The notes under the pieces were generated by a model, which searched no databases, was not told the origin of the DNA, and worked only from the letters and a program-made list of their open reading frames with translations. From Xanthomonas axonopodis (GTDB taxonomy: Bacteria > Pseudomonadota > Gammaproteobacteria > Xanthomonadales > Xanthomonadaceae): a stretch of 50,457 nt of DNA. The stretch lies in contig NZ_JFAQ01000030.1 of assembly GCF_001304695.1 (NCBI RefSeq), forward strand, positions 1 to 50,457, read 5' to 3'. Shown here in pieces: positions 1 to 8,908 of this stretch. A program made the position numbers and the translations under genes. Position 1 is the first letter of the stretch. Every line of letters starts with the position of its first letter.

Positions 1-208
1 ACGCCAGCAGGTCATGCCGCTGCCATCGCCAAGTTCCAAAGGCAGGTCTTCCCACGCAATGCCCGTGCGCAGCACATAGACGATGCCGTTGAGGGCCTGC
101 TGATCACTGACACGAGATCGTCCACCTTTGGGGGGAAGGCTTGACCTGCGGAATCAGTGGCTCGATGCGCTTCCACAGCGCAATAGGGATCTCGTTGCGA
201 CGTGTCAT
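1..208 (-). CDS. IS5-family transposase, N-terminal part, frameshifted
   Basis: The ATG at 208 opens a reading frame beginning MTRRNEIPIALWKRIEPLIP, the typical start of IS5/IS427-like transposases in xanthomonads. After about 25 codons the family-like sequence (GGRSRVSDQQALNGIVYVLR) continues in another frame. The switch is at a run of six C on the minus strand (plus 131-136), where one base too many is present. In a simple reading the gene is broken. Some relatives split the transposase over two frames joined by programmed frameshifting, so a working frameshift site is possible. The protein is also cut by the window edge. Confidence 0.75.
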
Positions 209-261
209 GTCGGCAATGTTGCCGCCGAATCAACAGAATTCAGGGGTTTTGTTAGCCGCTC
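1..261 (-). mobile_element. Partial IS5-family insertion sequence
   Basis: The first 208 bases encode on the minus strand the N-terminus of an IS5-family transposase, and the segment to 261 looks like its terminal inverted repeat and leader (minus-strand GAGCGGCTAAC then AAAACCCCTGAATTC). The sequence directly outside is TAA (262-264), which fits the short TA-rich target duplications of this family. The rest of the element lies outside the window, so its other end, group and completeness cannot be judged. The boundary at 261 is inferred from the inverted-repeat look, not from a comparison of both ends. Confidence 0.75.
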
Positions 262-308
262 TAAGTTGGACCCAGCATGCATCTCATGCGGACGCCCCCT
301 GGGCTGCA

Positions 309-2429
309 TCAGAGCACGAAAGGAAACCCGTTGTCTTTCGGGGGCGGAGGCTCACATCGGCCGAACGCGGGGTCGCTGCGGCTGGGCCTGCCGGTTTCCA
401 GATGCCCGGCCAGCCGACGACGGAAGGCGCTGCCAGGTTGTTCCACCACCAGGTCGTACCAGTGATCGCTGGCGGCAAACGCCAGGCGAATGGTCTCGCG
501 CTGACCTGCGGCCAGCGACACGGTGCGCGCACTTGGGTCTGCGTAGTCCAGCGCACGCAGTTGCAGGGAGCAGGCGCGCTGCCCGGCATTGCCGATCTCA
601 AGCACCAAGGCGTCGCCCTCCTGTCGCGCCTCCACCCATGGCGCTGCCGATGGCGCAGAAGCGCGCGGCACCTGCCCGGCGAATTCGCGCAAGAAGCCAT
701 TCGGTCCATGCACGCGCAAGGCGTACGCACCGTCGTGCGTGGCCCCAACCGGCACATCGTCCAACTGCGTGCCGGGCAGCACGGTGTAATACCAGGGGCC
801 GCTGGCCGCGCTGCTGTAGACATTGAACGCCGCAGCCGCCGCGCCGCTGTTGACGAACTGCAACTGCACGGCGGCGCCTTCTTGCACGCGCGCGTGCACC
901 TGCAACGCATACGGCAATGCGCGCGCCGGCCGTTGCCCCGGCTCCTGCCGCGGCATCGTTGCGGTTGCAGGCGCAGACGGTAGCGGCTTATCGCGTACGG
1001 CAGCGGTGCGTGCGCGGTAGTCCTCGACCGACGGCAACGCGCTCAACGCCGAATCGTCCGGCTTGCGGAAGTCGAACGCGCTGGTGAGATCGCCACTGAC
1101 CGCACGCCGCCATGGGCTGATGTTCGGCTCGGCCACGCCGAAGCGGCGTTCCAGCAAACGTAGTACCGAGGTGTGATCGAACACCTGCGAGTTGACCCAG
1201 CCACCACGCGTCCACGGCGAGATCACCAGCATCGGCACGCGAATGCCCAAGCCGATCGGCACGCCATCGTAGACCTCGCCACGCGTGTCGACATTACTGC
1301 GCCCCATGCGTGCATCCAATGCCGGCATCGGCGCGGGCATGTGATCGAAGAAGCCGTCGTTCTCGTCGTAACTGATGATCAGCGCCGTCCTGGCCCACAC
1401 CTTTGGATTGGCGGTGAGCGCATCAATCAGACGCGCCACCAGCGACTCGCCATATGCAGGCGGCGCTTCGGGGTGTTCGCAATACGCGGTGGGCGGAATG
1501 ACCCACGACACCTGCGGCAGGCGATTGGCCTGCACATCGGCAGCGATCGCGGCGACCAGATGCTCGGCCTGGGTGGTGGCGGCATTGTCCGCGGTGGAAC
1601 CGGGCACGCAAGCACGTGCGCGCCGGTAACGTTCGTCGTCGGTATGCAGATCGCGATAGTGCGAGAAATATGCCAGCGAGTTGCAGCCGAAGTTGTCGTA
1701 TTCCTGATACACGCGCCAGTCCACGCCGGCAGTCTGCAACCGCTGCGCGTAGGTGGTCCATTGCAGTGCTGCGTAGCCGGGCTTGTCGCGCGACATGTCC
1801 GCGGTCCAGTTGCCATCGTCGGCATTGGTGACCGCCTGCGCGCCGAAATTGCCGACGCTTGGGCCGCTGGTACCGGTGAACAGATACATGCGGTTGGGAT
1901 TGGTCGGCCCGTGCAGCGAGCAGTAATAGCCATCGCAGATGGTGAACGCGTCGGCAAGCGCGTGGTAGTACGGGATGTCGTGACGCTGGAAGTACCCCAT
2001 CGTCAGTTCGCCCTTGTACGGTACCCACGCATCGTACTCGACCCAGCGCGCCGGGTCCTGCCCGTGAGCGGCCTTCCAGGAATGATCCAGGCTCTTGATC
2101 AAGGGCGCGCAGGTGGTTTGCGAATCGAACGCGAACGGCAGCAAGCGTCGTCCATCGGACGTGGGCTGACTCCATACCGGATGGCCATCGCGCAGTTGCA
2201 GCGCGCGTGGATCGCCAAAGCCGCGCACGCCACGTAGCGCGCCGAAATAATGATCGAACGAGCGGTTTTCCTGCATCAGGATCACCACATGTTCGAGGTC
2301 GCGCAACGTGCCGGTCCGCGCGTTGGCCGGCAGCGCGAGCGCACGGCCGATCGAAGACGGCAAGGCGCCGGCAGCAGTGAGCGCAGCGACGCGCTTGAGG
2401 AAATCGCGACGCGAAGAGGAAGACGTCAT
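309..2429 (-). CDS. plcN: Tat-exported phospholipase C (phosphocholine-specific type)
   Basis: Predicted 706-residue bacterial phospholipase C of the acid-phosphatase-like family, which cleaves phosphatidylcholine and related lipids to diacylglycerol and a phosphorylated head group outside the cytoplasm. The N-terminus carries a twin-arginine signal (SRRDFLK, residues 6-12) followed by a hydrophobic stretch. The catalytic phosphoesterase domain starts with QENRSFDHYFG (53-63) and contains DENDGFFDHM further on. The last 200 residues resemble the repeated C-terminal DUF756 domains of PlcN/PlcH. An upstream in-frame ATG at 2492 would put the Tat motif too deep, so the ATG at 2429 is chosen. It is divergent from a TonB receptor gene, and a Pho-box with a spaced -10 element lies just upstream. 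Family call is firm; haemolytic versus non-haemolytic type and substrate are inferred. Confidence 0.9.
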   Translation of the reverse strand: MTSSSSRRDFLKRVAALTAAGALPSSIGRALALPANARTGTLRDLEHVVILMQENRSFDHYFGALRGVRGFGDPRALQLRDGHPVWSQPTSDGRRLLPFAFDSQTTCAPLIKSLDHSWKAAHGQDPARWVEYDAWVPYKGELTMGYFQRHDIPYYHALADAFTICDGYYCSLHGPTNPNRMYLFTGTSGPSVGNFGAQAVTNADDGNWTADMSRDKPGYAALQWTTYAQRLQTAGVDWRVYQEYDNFGCNSLAYFSHYRDLHTDDERYRRARACVPGSTADNAATTQAEHLVAAIAADVQANRLPQVSWVIPPTAYCEHPEAPPAYGESLVARLIDALTANPKVWARTALIISYDENDGFFDHMPAPMPALDARMGRSNVDTRGEVYDGVPIGLGIRVPMLVISPWTRGGWVNSQVFDHTSVLRLLERRFGVAEPNISPWRRAVSGDLTSAFDFRKPDDSALSALPSVEDYRARTAAVRDKPLPSAPATATMPRQEPGQRPARALPYALQVHARVQEGAAVQLQFVNSGAAAAAFNVYSSAASGPWYYTVLPGTQLDDVPVGATHDGAYALRVHGPNGFLREFAGQVPRASAPSAAPWVEARQEGDALVLEIGNAGQRACSLQLRALDYADPSARTVSLAAGQRETIRLAFAASDHWYDLVVEQPGSAFRRRLAGHLETGRPSRSDPAFGRCEPPPPKDNGFPFVL

Positions 2430-2491
2430 GGCGGTGGACCTTGCAAAAAAGGTGGTGCCTTCGTCACCGCGCAGCGCGGCGGGACACGACA

Positions 2492-2525
2492 CGTATATCG
2501 GGCGAGCACGACAGTTTTGCGACAG
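2492..2525 (-). promoter_or_regulatory. Pho-box plus -10 element for the phospholipase gene
   Basis: On the minus strand 2525-2508 reads CTGTCGCAAAACTGTCGT, which I count as 15 of 18 matches to the enterobacterial PhoB box (two CTGTCAT-like repeats 11 bp apart). Ten bases downstream lies TATACG (plus 2492-2497), a -10-like hexamer at the spacing usual for PhoB-activated promoters, where the box replaces the -35. The phospholipase ATG follows 62 bp further. The match is seen directly; binding by PhoB is inferred. Confidence 0.6.
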
Positions 2526-2528
2526 CGA

Positions 2529-2546
2529 CCGTCATCAATGTTTCAT
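2529..2546 (+). promoter_or_regulatory. Second Pho-box, facing the TonB receptor gene
   Basis: CCGTCATCAATGTTTCAT on the plus strand matches 14 of 18 positions of the PhoB box and has the 11-bp repeat spacing. It lies 3 bp from the oppositely oriented box of the phospholipase gene and 81 bp before the receptor ATG at 2628. A convincing -10 at the expected distance was not found; a TTGACA hexamer is at 2553-2558 without a good partner. Weaker than its neighbour, but the paired arrangement supports both. Confidence 0.45.
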
Positions 2547-2627
2547 GAGCCGTTGACACCCTTCGTCGCGAAACGCCGGCTTTGCACCGTGCGTCTGCCC
2601 TCAGCCGTGGCCGAACAGGACTCCCCC

Positions 2628-4958
2628 ATGACTTCCGCTCGTCGCTTTCATGTCACCCCGCTGGCGCTTGCCCTGGCAACGTTGCTTCCACTCGTTTCGC
2701 AGGCTGCGACACCGGCCGACCCGGCTTCCGCCGCTCCGGCAGAGGCAGCGTCGCCCACCGATGCCGCGGCCAATGCCACGCAACTGGATGCGATCAACGT
2801 GGTGTCACAAGGCAGCACCCGCCAGGTGCAACGCATCAGCCAGCAGGACATCGAGCAGCTGACACCCGGTAGCAGCGCATTCAAGGCGGTGGAAAAACTG
2901 CCGGGCGTGCAGTTCCAGTCCGCCGATCCATTCGGCACCTACGAATGGTCCACGCAGGTGACGCTGCATGGCTTCGACCAAAGCCGCCTGGGTTACACGC
3001 TCGATGGCATCCCACTGGGCAACATGAGCTATGGCGTGACCAATGGCTTGCACATCACGCGTGCCATCATTTCGGAAAACCTCGGGTCGGTGGAAATTGC
3101 GCAAGGCGCCGGTGCACTTGGCACTGCGTCCACCACAAATCTCGGCGGCACCATGCAGTTCTACTCGGCCGACCCGCAGACCACGCCCGGCGCACGCCTG
3201 ATACAGACGGTGGGCAGCGATGCAACGCGCCGCACCTTCGTGCGTGCCGAGACCGGCGATCGCGATGGATTGTCGGCGTATCTGTCGTACGCCAATGCCA
3301 GCACCGACAAGTGGAAGGGCTATGGCGATCAGACATCCGAACAGGCCAATCTCAAGACGGTGTACCAGTGGGGCGACGGCAACCGCCTGAGCCTGTTCGT
3401 CGACACCTCGCGGCGCAAGGAATACGACTATATGGATCTGTCGTTGACCAGCCGGCGCGCGCTCGGCTGGGACTACGATTACCTGCAACCGGATTGGGCC
3501 ACCGCCGTGCAGATGGCGCGCGCCTACCAGAACACCGGGGCCACCAGCGGCGTGGCCAATGGCTACCCACAATCGCTGGCCGGTCTGCCCAGCGACTACA
3601 GCTGGCTCGACGCCAGCTATTACGCCGGTGGCGGCTTGCGTCGCGACAACCTGGCTGGCCTGTCGGGCACGTTTGTCTTCGGCGGCGCCACGCTTGATGC
3701 CAGCGGCTATTACCACGGCAATCGTGGCGAAGGCCAATGGGTGACACCATATGTGCCCACCTCTGCGTGGATTCCGCTGTCGATGCGCACCACCGACTAC
3801 GGCCTGGACCGTTTCGGCGGCACCACCGCGTTGAAATGGTCGTGGGGCAATCACGATCTGGAAGCGGGCGCATGGGCAGAGAACGCACGCACCTCGCAGG
3901 GCCGCAACTACTTCGCGCTCGGCAACGAGGGCTACACCTCGCTCTACAACGTCTACGAAGCACAGACCCCGTTCCGTCGCAACTTCCTGCAGCGCTACAC
4001 CACGCAAACCCGCATGCTGTATTTGCAGGACACCGTGCGCCTGCTCGACGACCGCCTGACCCTGAATTACGGCGCAAAGGCGCTCAGCACCACAACGCGC
4101 GCGCAGTCGCTGGTACCGACCACCGCGCTGGCACAGGGCCGCATTCGCGCCGACGACAATTTCCTGCCGCAGGTGGGCATCAACTACAAGCTCGACGAAC
4201 GCCAGGACCTGTACGCGTCCTACAGCAAGAACATCGCGGCGTTCGGCTTCACCCCGTTCGCCACCTCGCAGGCCGCCTTCGATCGCAGCCGCTCCACGCT
4301 GGAGCCGGAACAATCGCAGACCGTGCAGCTGGGCTATCGCGTGCAGGATGCGCAGTTCCAGCTCTCGGCCGACGCCTACTTCACCAAGTTCTCCAACCGC
4401 CTGCTGACCACCTCGCCGTGCAGTGCGGTGCAGACCTGCGCCTCGATCCTGAGCAACGTTGGCGCGGTGCACAGCGCCGGTGCGGATCTGGCGCTGATGT
4501 GGCGCCCGGTCGAAGGCCTGAGCTGGTTGAACTCGTTGTCGTGGAACCGTTCCCGTTACCAGGACGATTACCTCAACAACGGCGTGGTCGCCACCTCTGG
4601 CAAGGACGTGGTGGGCATCCCGGCGTTGATGTTCTCTTCCAGCGCCAGCTACCAGATCGGCAACCTGCGCCTGGATCTGGACGGCAAGTACGTGGACAAG
4701 CGCTACATCACCTTCCTCAACGACTCGCAGGTGCCGTCGTACTGGCTGTTCGATGCCGGCGCGCGTTACGAGTTCGGCCGTGTTGGCGGGGTGGCGGATG
4801 TGGCGCTGGCGCTCAACGTCAGTAACCTCACCGACAAGCGCTACTTCGCCAGCACTGGCACCAACGGCTACGTCGCCTCCGATCCGGATGGCTACAACCA
4901 GACCATGGTGGTCGGCGCACCGCGGCAGTACTTCATGAGCCTGGATGTGAAGTTCTAA
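2628..4958 (+). CDS. TonB-dependent outer-membrane receptor (FecA-like)
   Basis: A 776-residue outer-membrane active transporter, energised by TonB-ExbBD. Residues 1-26 form a signal peptide ending VSQA. There is no long secretin/TonB N-terminal domain. The plug follows (about 45-160, with EKLPGVQFQ and the LDGIPLG element), then a 22-strand type barrel ending in a terminal phenylalanine (DVKF). The ATG at 2628 is chosen because the frame is open for 126 more codons upstream but only this start gives a signal peptide; AGGA stands 8 bases before it. Substrate is not evident from sequence. The divergent phospholipase gene and shared Pho-boxes suggest a phosphorylated compound or phosphate-rich product, but this is inference; iron chelates or sugars are alternatives. 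Confidence 0.85.
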   Translation: MTSARRFHVTPLALALATLLPLVSQAATPADPASAAPAEAASPTDAAANATQLDAINVVSQGSTRQVQRISQQDIEQLTPGSSAFKAVEKLPGVQFQSADPFGTYEWSTQVTLHGFDQSRLGYTLDGIPLGNMSYGVTNGLHITRAIISENLGSVEIAQGAGALGTASTTNLGGTMQFYSADPQTTPGARLIQTVGSDATRRTFVRAETGDRDGLSAYLSYANASTDKWKGYGDQTSEQANLKTVYQWGDGNRLSLFVDTSRRKEYDYMDLSLTSRRALGWDYDYLQPDWATAVQMARAYQNTGATSGVANGYPQSLAGLPSDYSWLDASYYAGGGLRRDNLAGLSGTFVFGGATLDASGYYHGNRGEGQWVTPYVPTSAWIPLSMRTTDYGLDRFGGTTALKWSWGNHDLEAGAWAENARTSQGRNYFALGNEGYTSLYNVYEAQTPFRRNFLQRYTTQTRMLYLQDTVRLLDDRLTLNYGAKALSTTTRAQSLVPTTALAQGRIRADDNFLPQVGINYKLDERQDLYASYSKNIAAFGFTPFATSQAAFDRSRSTLEPEQSQTVQLGYRVQDAQFQLSADAYFTKFSNRLLTTSPCSAVQTCASILSNVGAVHSAGADLALMWRPVEGLSWLNSLSWNRSRYQDDYLNNGVVATSGKDVVGIPALMFSSSASYQIGNLRLDLDGKYVDKRYITFLNDSQVPSYWLFDAGARYEFGRVGGVADVALALNVSNLTDKRYFASTGTNGYVASDPDGYNQTMVVGAPRQYFMSLDVKF

Positions 4959-5407
4959 GCGCGGCCCAGAACGTCGCGAGCCGCGGGCAGGTAGCGATGG
5001 AGGGCGCGCGCGCAACCGGAATGTACGCGTGGTGCAAGCGCATTCGGAGTGGCGGCTACGCCCGCATGGCGGCTGCGCAGTGCTTTTTGGCTGCGCTGGC
5101 CCCGCCGCCTGTTCCTCCGCCTGCGGGCCAAAAGACCAGGCTTACACGCCATTCATCCGAGCCGGCGCCGCCGCGCTGCAGATGGGGCCGTAGCGCGGAG
5201 CAAGGGCCTTGGAGCACTGGTGACGCCGATGACGCACGCTTGCGATGCCTGGCAGGCGGCGACAGGGCTGGACGGCGGCTCTCATCCTTCGCTGAGGTGC
5301 CAACCCTTCCCGATGATGGACGGGCCGGATCGGACCTACTTACCCGTGATCCAGGGCAGCGTCACATCCATTCCCGCACCGCCGCATGGCATCCAGGCCG
5401 CGACGCC
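4959..5407. other. Intergenic region, no gene seen
   Basis: About 450 bases between the receptor gene and the tdh promoter. Open frames here run straight into neighbouring genes or lack coding character. No poly-T terminator was recognised after the receptor gene. Confidence 0.5.
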
Positions 5408-5413
5408 TATAAT
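5408..5413 (+). promoter_or_regulatory. -10 element (TATAAT) before tdh
   Basis: A perfect TATAAT lies 46 bases before the tdh ATG at 5460. No good -35 hexamer is present 16-18 bp upstream, so this is a likely but unproven promoter. Confidence 0.4.
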
Positions 5414-5459
5414 CGCCGGCTTACTTTCACTCAGCAGGTTCCGCCAGATGGCGCAGACG

Positions 5460-6482
5460 ATGAAGGCGCTGGTCAAGCGCGAAGCGAACAAGGGCATCTG
5501 GCTGGAACAGGTGCCAGTGCCGACACCCGGCCCCAACGAGGTGCTGATCAAGCTGGAAAAGACCGCCATTTGCGGCACCGACCTGCACATCTACCTGTGG
5601 GACGAGTGGAGCCAGCGCACGATCAAGCCGGGCCTGACCATCGGTCACGAATTCGTCGGCCGGGTGGCCGAGCTCGGCTCGGCGGTGACCGGCTATCAGG
5701 TCGGCCAGCGGGTGTCGGCCGAAGGCCACATCGTGTGCGGCCATTGCCGCAACTGCCGTGGCGGCCGTCCGCACCTGTGCCCCAACACGGTCGGCATCGG
5801 TGTCAACGTCAACGGCGCTTTCGCCGAATACATGGTGATGCCGGCCAGCAACCTGTGGCCGATCCCGAACCAGATCCCATCCGAGCTTGCCGCGTTCTTC
5901 GACCCCTACGGCAATGCCGCGCACTGCACGCTGGAATTCGACGTCATCGGTGAAGACGTGCTGATCACCGGCGCCGGCCCGATCGGCATCATTGCCGCCG
6001 GCATCTGCAAGCACATCGGTGCGCGCAATGTGGTGGTCACCGATGTCAACGATTTCCGCCTCAAGCTGGCGGCCGACATGGGCGCCACCCGCGTAGTCAA
6101 CGTCGCCAACACCTCGCTAAAAGAGGTGATGAAGGACCTGCACATGGAAGGCTTCGACGTGGGCCTGGAAATGAGCGGCAACCCGCGCGCGTTCAACGAC
6201 ATGCTCGACTGCATGTACCACGGCGGCAAGATCGCCATGCTCGGCATCATGCCGCGCGGCGCCGGTTGCGACTGGGACAAGATCATCTTCAAGGGCCTCA
6301 CCGTGCAGGGCATCTACGGCCGCAAGATGTACGAGACTTGGTACAAGATAACGCAGCTGGTGCTATCGGGTTTTCCGCTGCACAAGGTACTGACACATCA
6401 ACTGTCGATCGACGATTTCCAGAAAGGCTTCGACCTGATGGAAGAAGGCAAGGCCGGCAAGGTCGTACTGAGCTGGAATTGA
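5460..6482 (+). CDS. tdh: L-threonine 3-dehydrogenase
   Basis: A 340-residue zinc enzyme that oxidises L-threonine with NAD+ to 2-amino-3-ketobutyrate, the substrate of Kbl (encoded at 11912). Catalytic zinc ligands are visible in CGTD (Cys38) and GHEF (about 63-66). Four structural-zinc cysteines lie in [15 protein letters not shown], and the Rossmann motif is GAGPIG. Length equals that of family members. The ATG at 5460 (MKALVK) matches the usual N-terminus; an ATG four codons upstream (5448) is possible, and neither has a strong ribosome-binding site. In E. coli tdh and kbl are adjacent in one operon; here they are 5.4 kb apart. Confidence 0.97.
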   Translation: MKALVKREANKGIWLEQVPVPTPGPNEVLIKLEKTAICGTDLHIYLWDEWSQRTIKPGLTIGHEFVGRVAELGSAVTGYQVGQRVSAEGHIVCGHCRNCRGGRPHLCPNTVGIGVNVNGAFAEYMVMPASNLWPIPNQIPSELAAFFDPYGNAAHCTLEFDVIGEDVLITGAGPIGIIAAGICKHIGARNVVVTDVNDFRLKLAADMGATRVVNVANTSLKEVMKDLHMEGFDVGLEMSGNPRAFNDMLDCMYHGGKIAMLGIMPRGAGCDWDKIIFKGLTVQGIYGRKMYETWYKITQLVLSGFPLHKVLTHQLSIDDFQKGFDLMEEGKAGKVVLSWN

Positions 6483-6505
6483 TCGACTGACACTGCAGAT
6501 ATGCG

Positions 6506-6528
6506 AAAGGCGCCGCGAGGCGCCTTTT
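6506..6528 (+). terminator. Rho-independent terminator after tdh
   Basis: AAAGGCGCC, loop GCGA, GGCGCCTTT: a nine-base-pair stem running into TTTT, 23 bases after the tdh stop codon. Confidence 0.85.
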
Positions 6529-6632
6529 GCGTTCTTACCCTACGCGTGCTGACGAATGCGGCGAGCGATTTTCAGGAGCTAGCGAAGCGTCTGAAGCGAT
6601 GCGGGATCGGCTAGGGCCTGGATAACAGCCTA

Positions 6633-6674
6633 GTAGGTCGAGGGCGCGGTGCCCTCGCCGCTCGCGGTGAGCGG
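6633..6674 (+). repeat. GTAG-type REP-like element with two hairpins
   Basis: GTAG (6633-6636) is followed closely by GAGGGC-GCGGT-GCCCTC (6640-6656) and then CCGCTC-GCGGT-GAGCGG (6658-6674). Two six-base stems with the same GCGGT loop stand side by side. A GTAG tetranucleotide next to a stem-loop is the hallmark of REP elements mobilised by RAYT transposases and of the SMAG elements of Stenotrophomonas. The rest of 6529-6871 contains nothing coding that I can support. Confidence 0.5.
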
Positions 6675-6871
6675 GCAAGGATCCTGCAGAAGATCCGCAG
6701 GTCGGCGGATCCACACGTGATCGATCCGCAAGCTGCAGTCATTCAAAAACACACCAATCACGCTTCGGGTCTTGACCTAGTCTGGATGCAGGGGCAAAAA
6801 GCCCAGTGCGTCAACGCTTCCCGTATGACGACGACTCTGCACGTTGTCAGAGCCGCTTCAATCGATCGCCA

Positions 6872-7588
6872 TCACGGCCAGGTGACGGTCGCCGTCGCCA
6901 CCAGATGGTTCTGCGAATTCTGGCGGCCGAAGCCGAATTCGGCCGCTTTGCTGGTGTCGTAATACCCCACGCTCAAACCCAGCGGGCCGAATGTCTTGCC
7001 GACATTGACGCCGAAATCGTTGTAGTCGTGATCCACCTGATTCAGCGAGGAGGTGTAGACGGTGTGCCCTGCGTGCACGCCGAACGTTAAGTCGTACGGC
7101 AACTTCCAATTGCCATCCAGCGCGTAGTAATAGCCATCGGTCTTGGTGCCGTAGAGATCGTCGGTATAGGCGACCGTCACGCTATAGGTCTTCAGGAACG
7201 TGGTCTTGGTAATCAACTCGTTGTAGTTGGTTTCGCCCGCTCCCGGATACTGGTAGCGGTTGACCAGGACGTCGACATCCCACTTGGTGCCCAGTCCTGT
7301 TTTGTAGCCGACGAAGCCGTCGACTTCCCAATCCGGATCGCCTTCGCCGACGTCGACATTGGACGTCCAGGCCCCCACGTAAAAGCCGAACGGCGCTTCG
7401 TAGGTCAAACCGGCCTGAAACGCAGGCTCTTCATTCGTCTGCGAAATACCGCGGAACAGATAATCGCTGGTCACCGCAAAAGTGCCACTGAACGGCGATG
7501 TAGACGCTTCTTCGTCCTGCGCCTGCGCAAGCGGCGCAACGCCGAGCAGCAGTAACGACAGACAACAAGCGAGCGGGGGCAACTTCAT
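6872..7588 (-). CDS. TorF-like putative porin (TIGR02001-type)
   Basis: A 238-residue exported protein. Residues 1-23 are a signal peptide (ending LAQA). The mature part shows the TorF/TIGR02001 pattern: FAVTSDYLFRGISQT near the start, then alternating aromatic/polar strands with many Tyr and Gly, and an end rich in beta-strand signal (ATVTWP). Such proteins are thought to form small outer-membrane barrels; the cargo is unknown. The ATG at 7588 is chosen because AGGAG lies six bases before it, whereas the ATG at 7594 touches that AGGAG directly. An inverted repeat (GACT, 5 bp, AGTC; 7641-7653) lies upstream and could be an operator. Confidence 0.75.
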   Translation of the reverse strand: MKLPPLACCLSLLLLGVAPLAQAQDEEASTSPFSGTFAVTSDYLFRGISQTNEEPAFQAGLTYEAPFGFYVGAWTSNVDVGEGDPDWEVDGFVGYKTGLGTKWDVDVLVNRYQYPGAGETNYNELITKTTFLKTYSVTVAYTDDLYGTKTDGYYYALDGNWKLPYDLTFGVHAGHTVYTSSLNQVDHDYNDFGVNVGKTFGPLGLSVGYYDTSKAAEFGFGRQNSQNHLVATATVTWP

Positions 7589-7869
7589 GGGCATCTCCTG
7601 GAGCAATGAACGGTGGGATGGCGCGAAGCGAGGTTGCAGAGACTTAATTAGTCCAACTGTCATTGCAGCGCAACATGAAATTCGCATTCGCTTGATCCAG
7701 CGCACACACTCAAGAGCACATGCGCCGATCAGGTGCTGATGTCATCGACCGCGTGCGCCGAATCTTGATGTTCGGACGTTGGGATCGGGCATTGGGAATT
7801 CGTCACAGCAAAGGCAAGACACACCTCGCACATCCATTCCCGCGAGCCCCGATCCCAGCCGCCCCCCCC

Positions 7870-8901
7870 TTACGCGGGAAATATCCCGTAGTGCCGTGCT
7901 ACCAAGCGCAGTTGCTGCCCTGGCTGAAAGCTGCCGGCAGAGGCGGGCAGTTCCACCTCCACTTCGTTGCCTGACGGCTCCAGCGTTGCGCGCAGCCGCA
8001 GGCGTGCGCCGCTGCGCTGCGACCACGCCACCGTCGCCGGCCAGCCCGCCTCGTCGGGCACCAGATCTTCCGGCCGCACATACACCTCCACCGGCCCCGC
8101 GGCCAGCGCGGCATTGGCCAAGGGAAGCGCGTGCCCAGCCACCTGGATCTGCCCCTGCGCCAGCACCCCGGGAATCCGGTTCACCGCACCCACGAACAAA
8201 TACACGAATGGCGAGGCCGGCTTGTCGTAGATCATGGCCGGTGTGTCGAGTTGCTCGATGCGCCCGCAGTTGAGGATGGCCACGCGGTCGGCCAGTTCCA
8301 GTGCTTCTTCCTGGTCATGGGTGACGAATACCGTTGTCAGCCCGGTACGTTCGTGCAGCTCACGCAGCCAACGACGCAGGTCGCGGCGCACCTGCGCATC
8401 CAGCGCACCGAATGGTTCGTCCAGCAAAAGCACGCGCGGTTCGATCGCCAGCGCGCGCGCCAGCGCCACGCGCTGCCGCTGGCCGCCGGAGAGCTGGGTG
8501 GGATAACGCTGTTCCAGGCCTTGCAGCTGCACCAGCGCCAGCAGTTCCTCCACGCGCGTACGGATACGCGCTTCGGCCCAACGTTCGTTGCCGCGGCGCA
8601 CGCGCAAGCCGAACGCAATGTTCTCGAACACGTCCATATGCTTGAACAACGCGTAGTGCTGAAACACGAAGCCGACCCGGCGCGATTGCACGCTCATGCG
8701 GGTGGCATCTTCATCGCCGAACAGCACCTGCCCGCCATCGGCATGCTCCAGCCCGGCCATGATCCGCAGCAGCGTGGTCTTGCCCGAGCCGGAAGGCCCA
8801 AGCAAGGCCAGCAACTCGCCCTGGCGCACTTCCAGATTGATGTCGTCCAGCGCGGTAAAGGTCTCGAACTGCTTGCGCAGGCGGTGAATGCGGATGCCCA
8901 T
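7870..8901 (-). CDS. cysA: Sulfate/thiosulfate ABC importer ATPase
   Basis: A 343-residue ATP-binding subunit powering sulfate and thiosulfate uptake. Walker A is GPSGSGKT (35-42), the signature motif LSGGQ, Walker B LLLDEP and the switch histidine FVTHDQEEA all occur in order; a C-terminal regulatory (TOBE-like) part follows. A GTG two codons upstream (8907) is possible, but GAGG lies five bases before the ATG at 8901. It is the last gene of sbp-cysT-cysW-cysA, starting 7 bp after the cysW stop. A run of eight C directly follows the stop codon. No clear terminator was seen before the porin gene. Confidence 0.96.
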   Translation of the reverse strand: MGIRIHRLRKQFETFTALDDINLEVRQGELLALLGPSGSGKTTLLRIMAGLEHADGGQVLFGDEDATRMSVQSRRVGFVFQHYALFKHMDVFENIAFGLRVRRGNERWAEARIRTRVEELLALVQLQGLEQRYPTQLSGGQRQRVALARALAIEPRVLLLDEPFGALDAQVRRDLRRWLRELHERTGLTTVFVTHDQEEALELADRVAILNCGRIEQLDTPAMIYDKPASPFVYLFVGAVNRIPGVLAQGQIQVAGHALPLANAALAAGPVEVYVRPEDLVPDEAGWPATVAWSQRSGARLRLRATLEPSGNEVEVELPASAGSFQPGQQLRLVARHYGIFPA

Positions 8902-8908
8902 GGTCACC

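Noticed and set aside
2553..2558. TTGACA as a -35 box for the TonB receptor
   Set aside because: No -10-like hexamer at 16-18 bp downstream; kept only as a remark.
2805..5015. 736-codon minus-strand frame opposite the first TonB receptor
   Set aside because: Antisense shadow of a high-GC gene; composition is His/Arg/Val rich with no family pattern.
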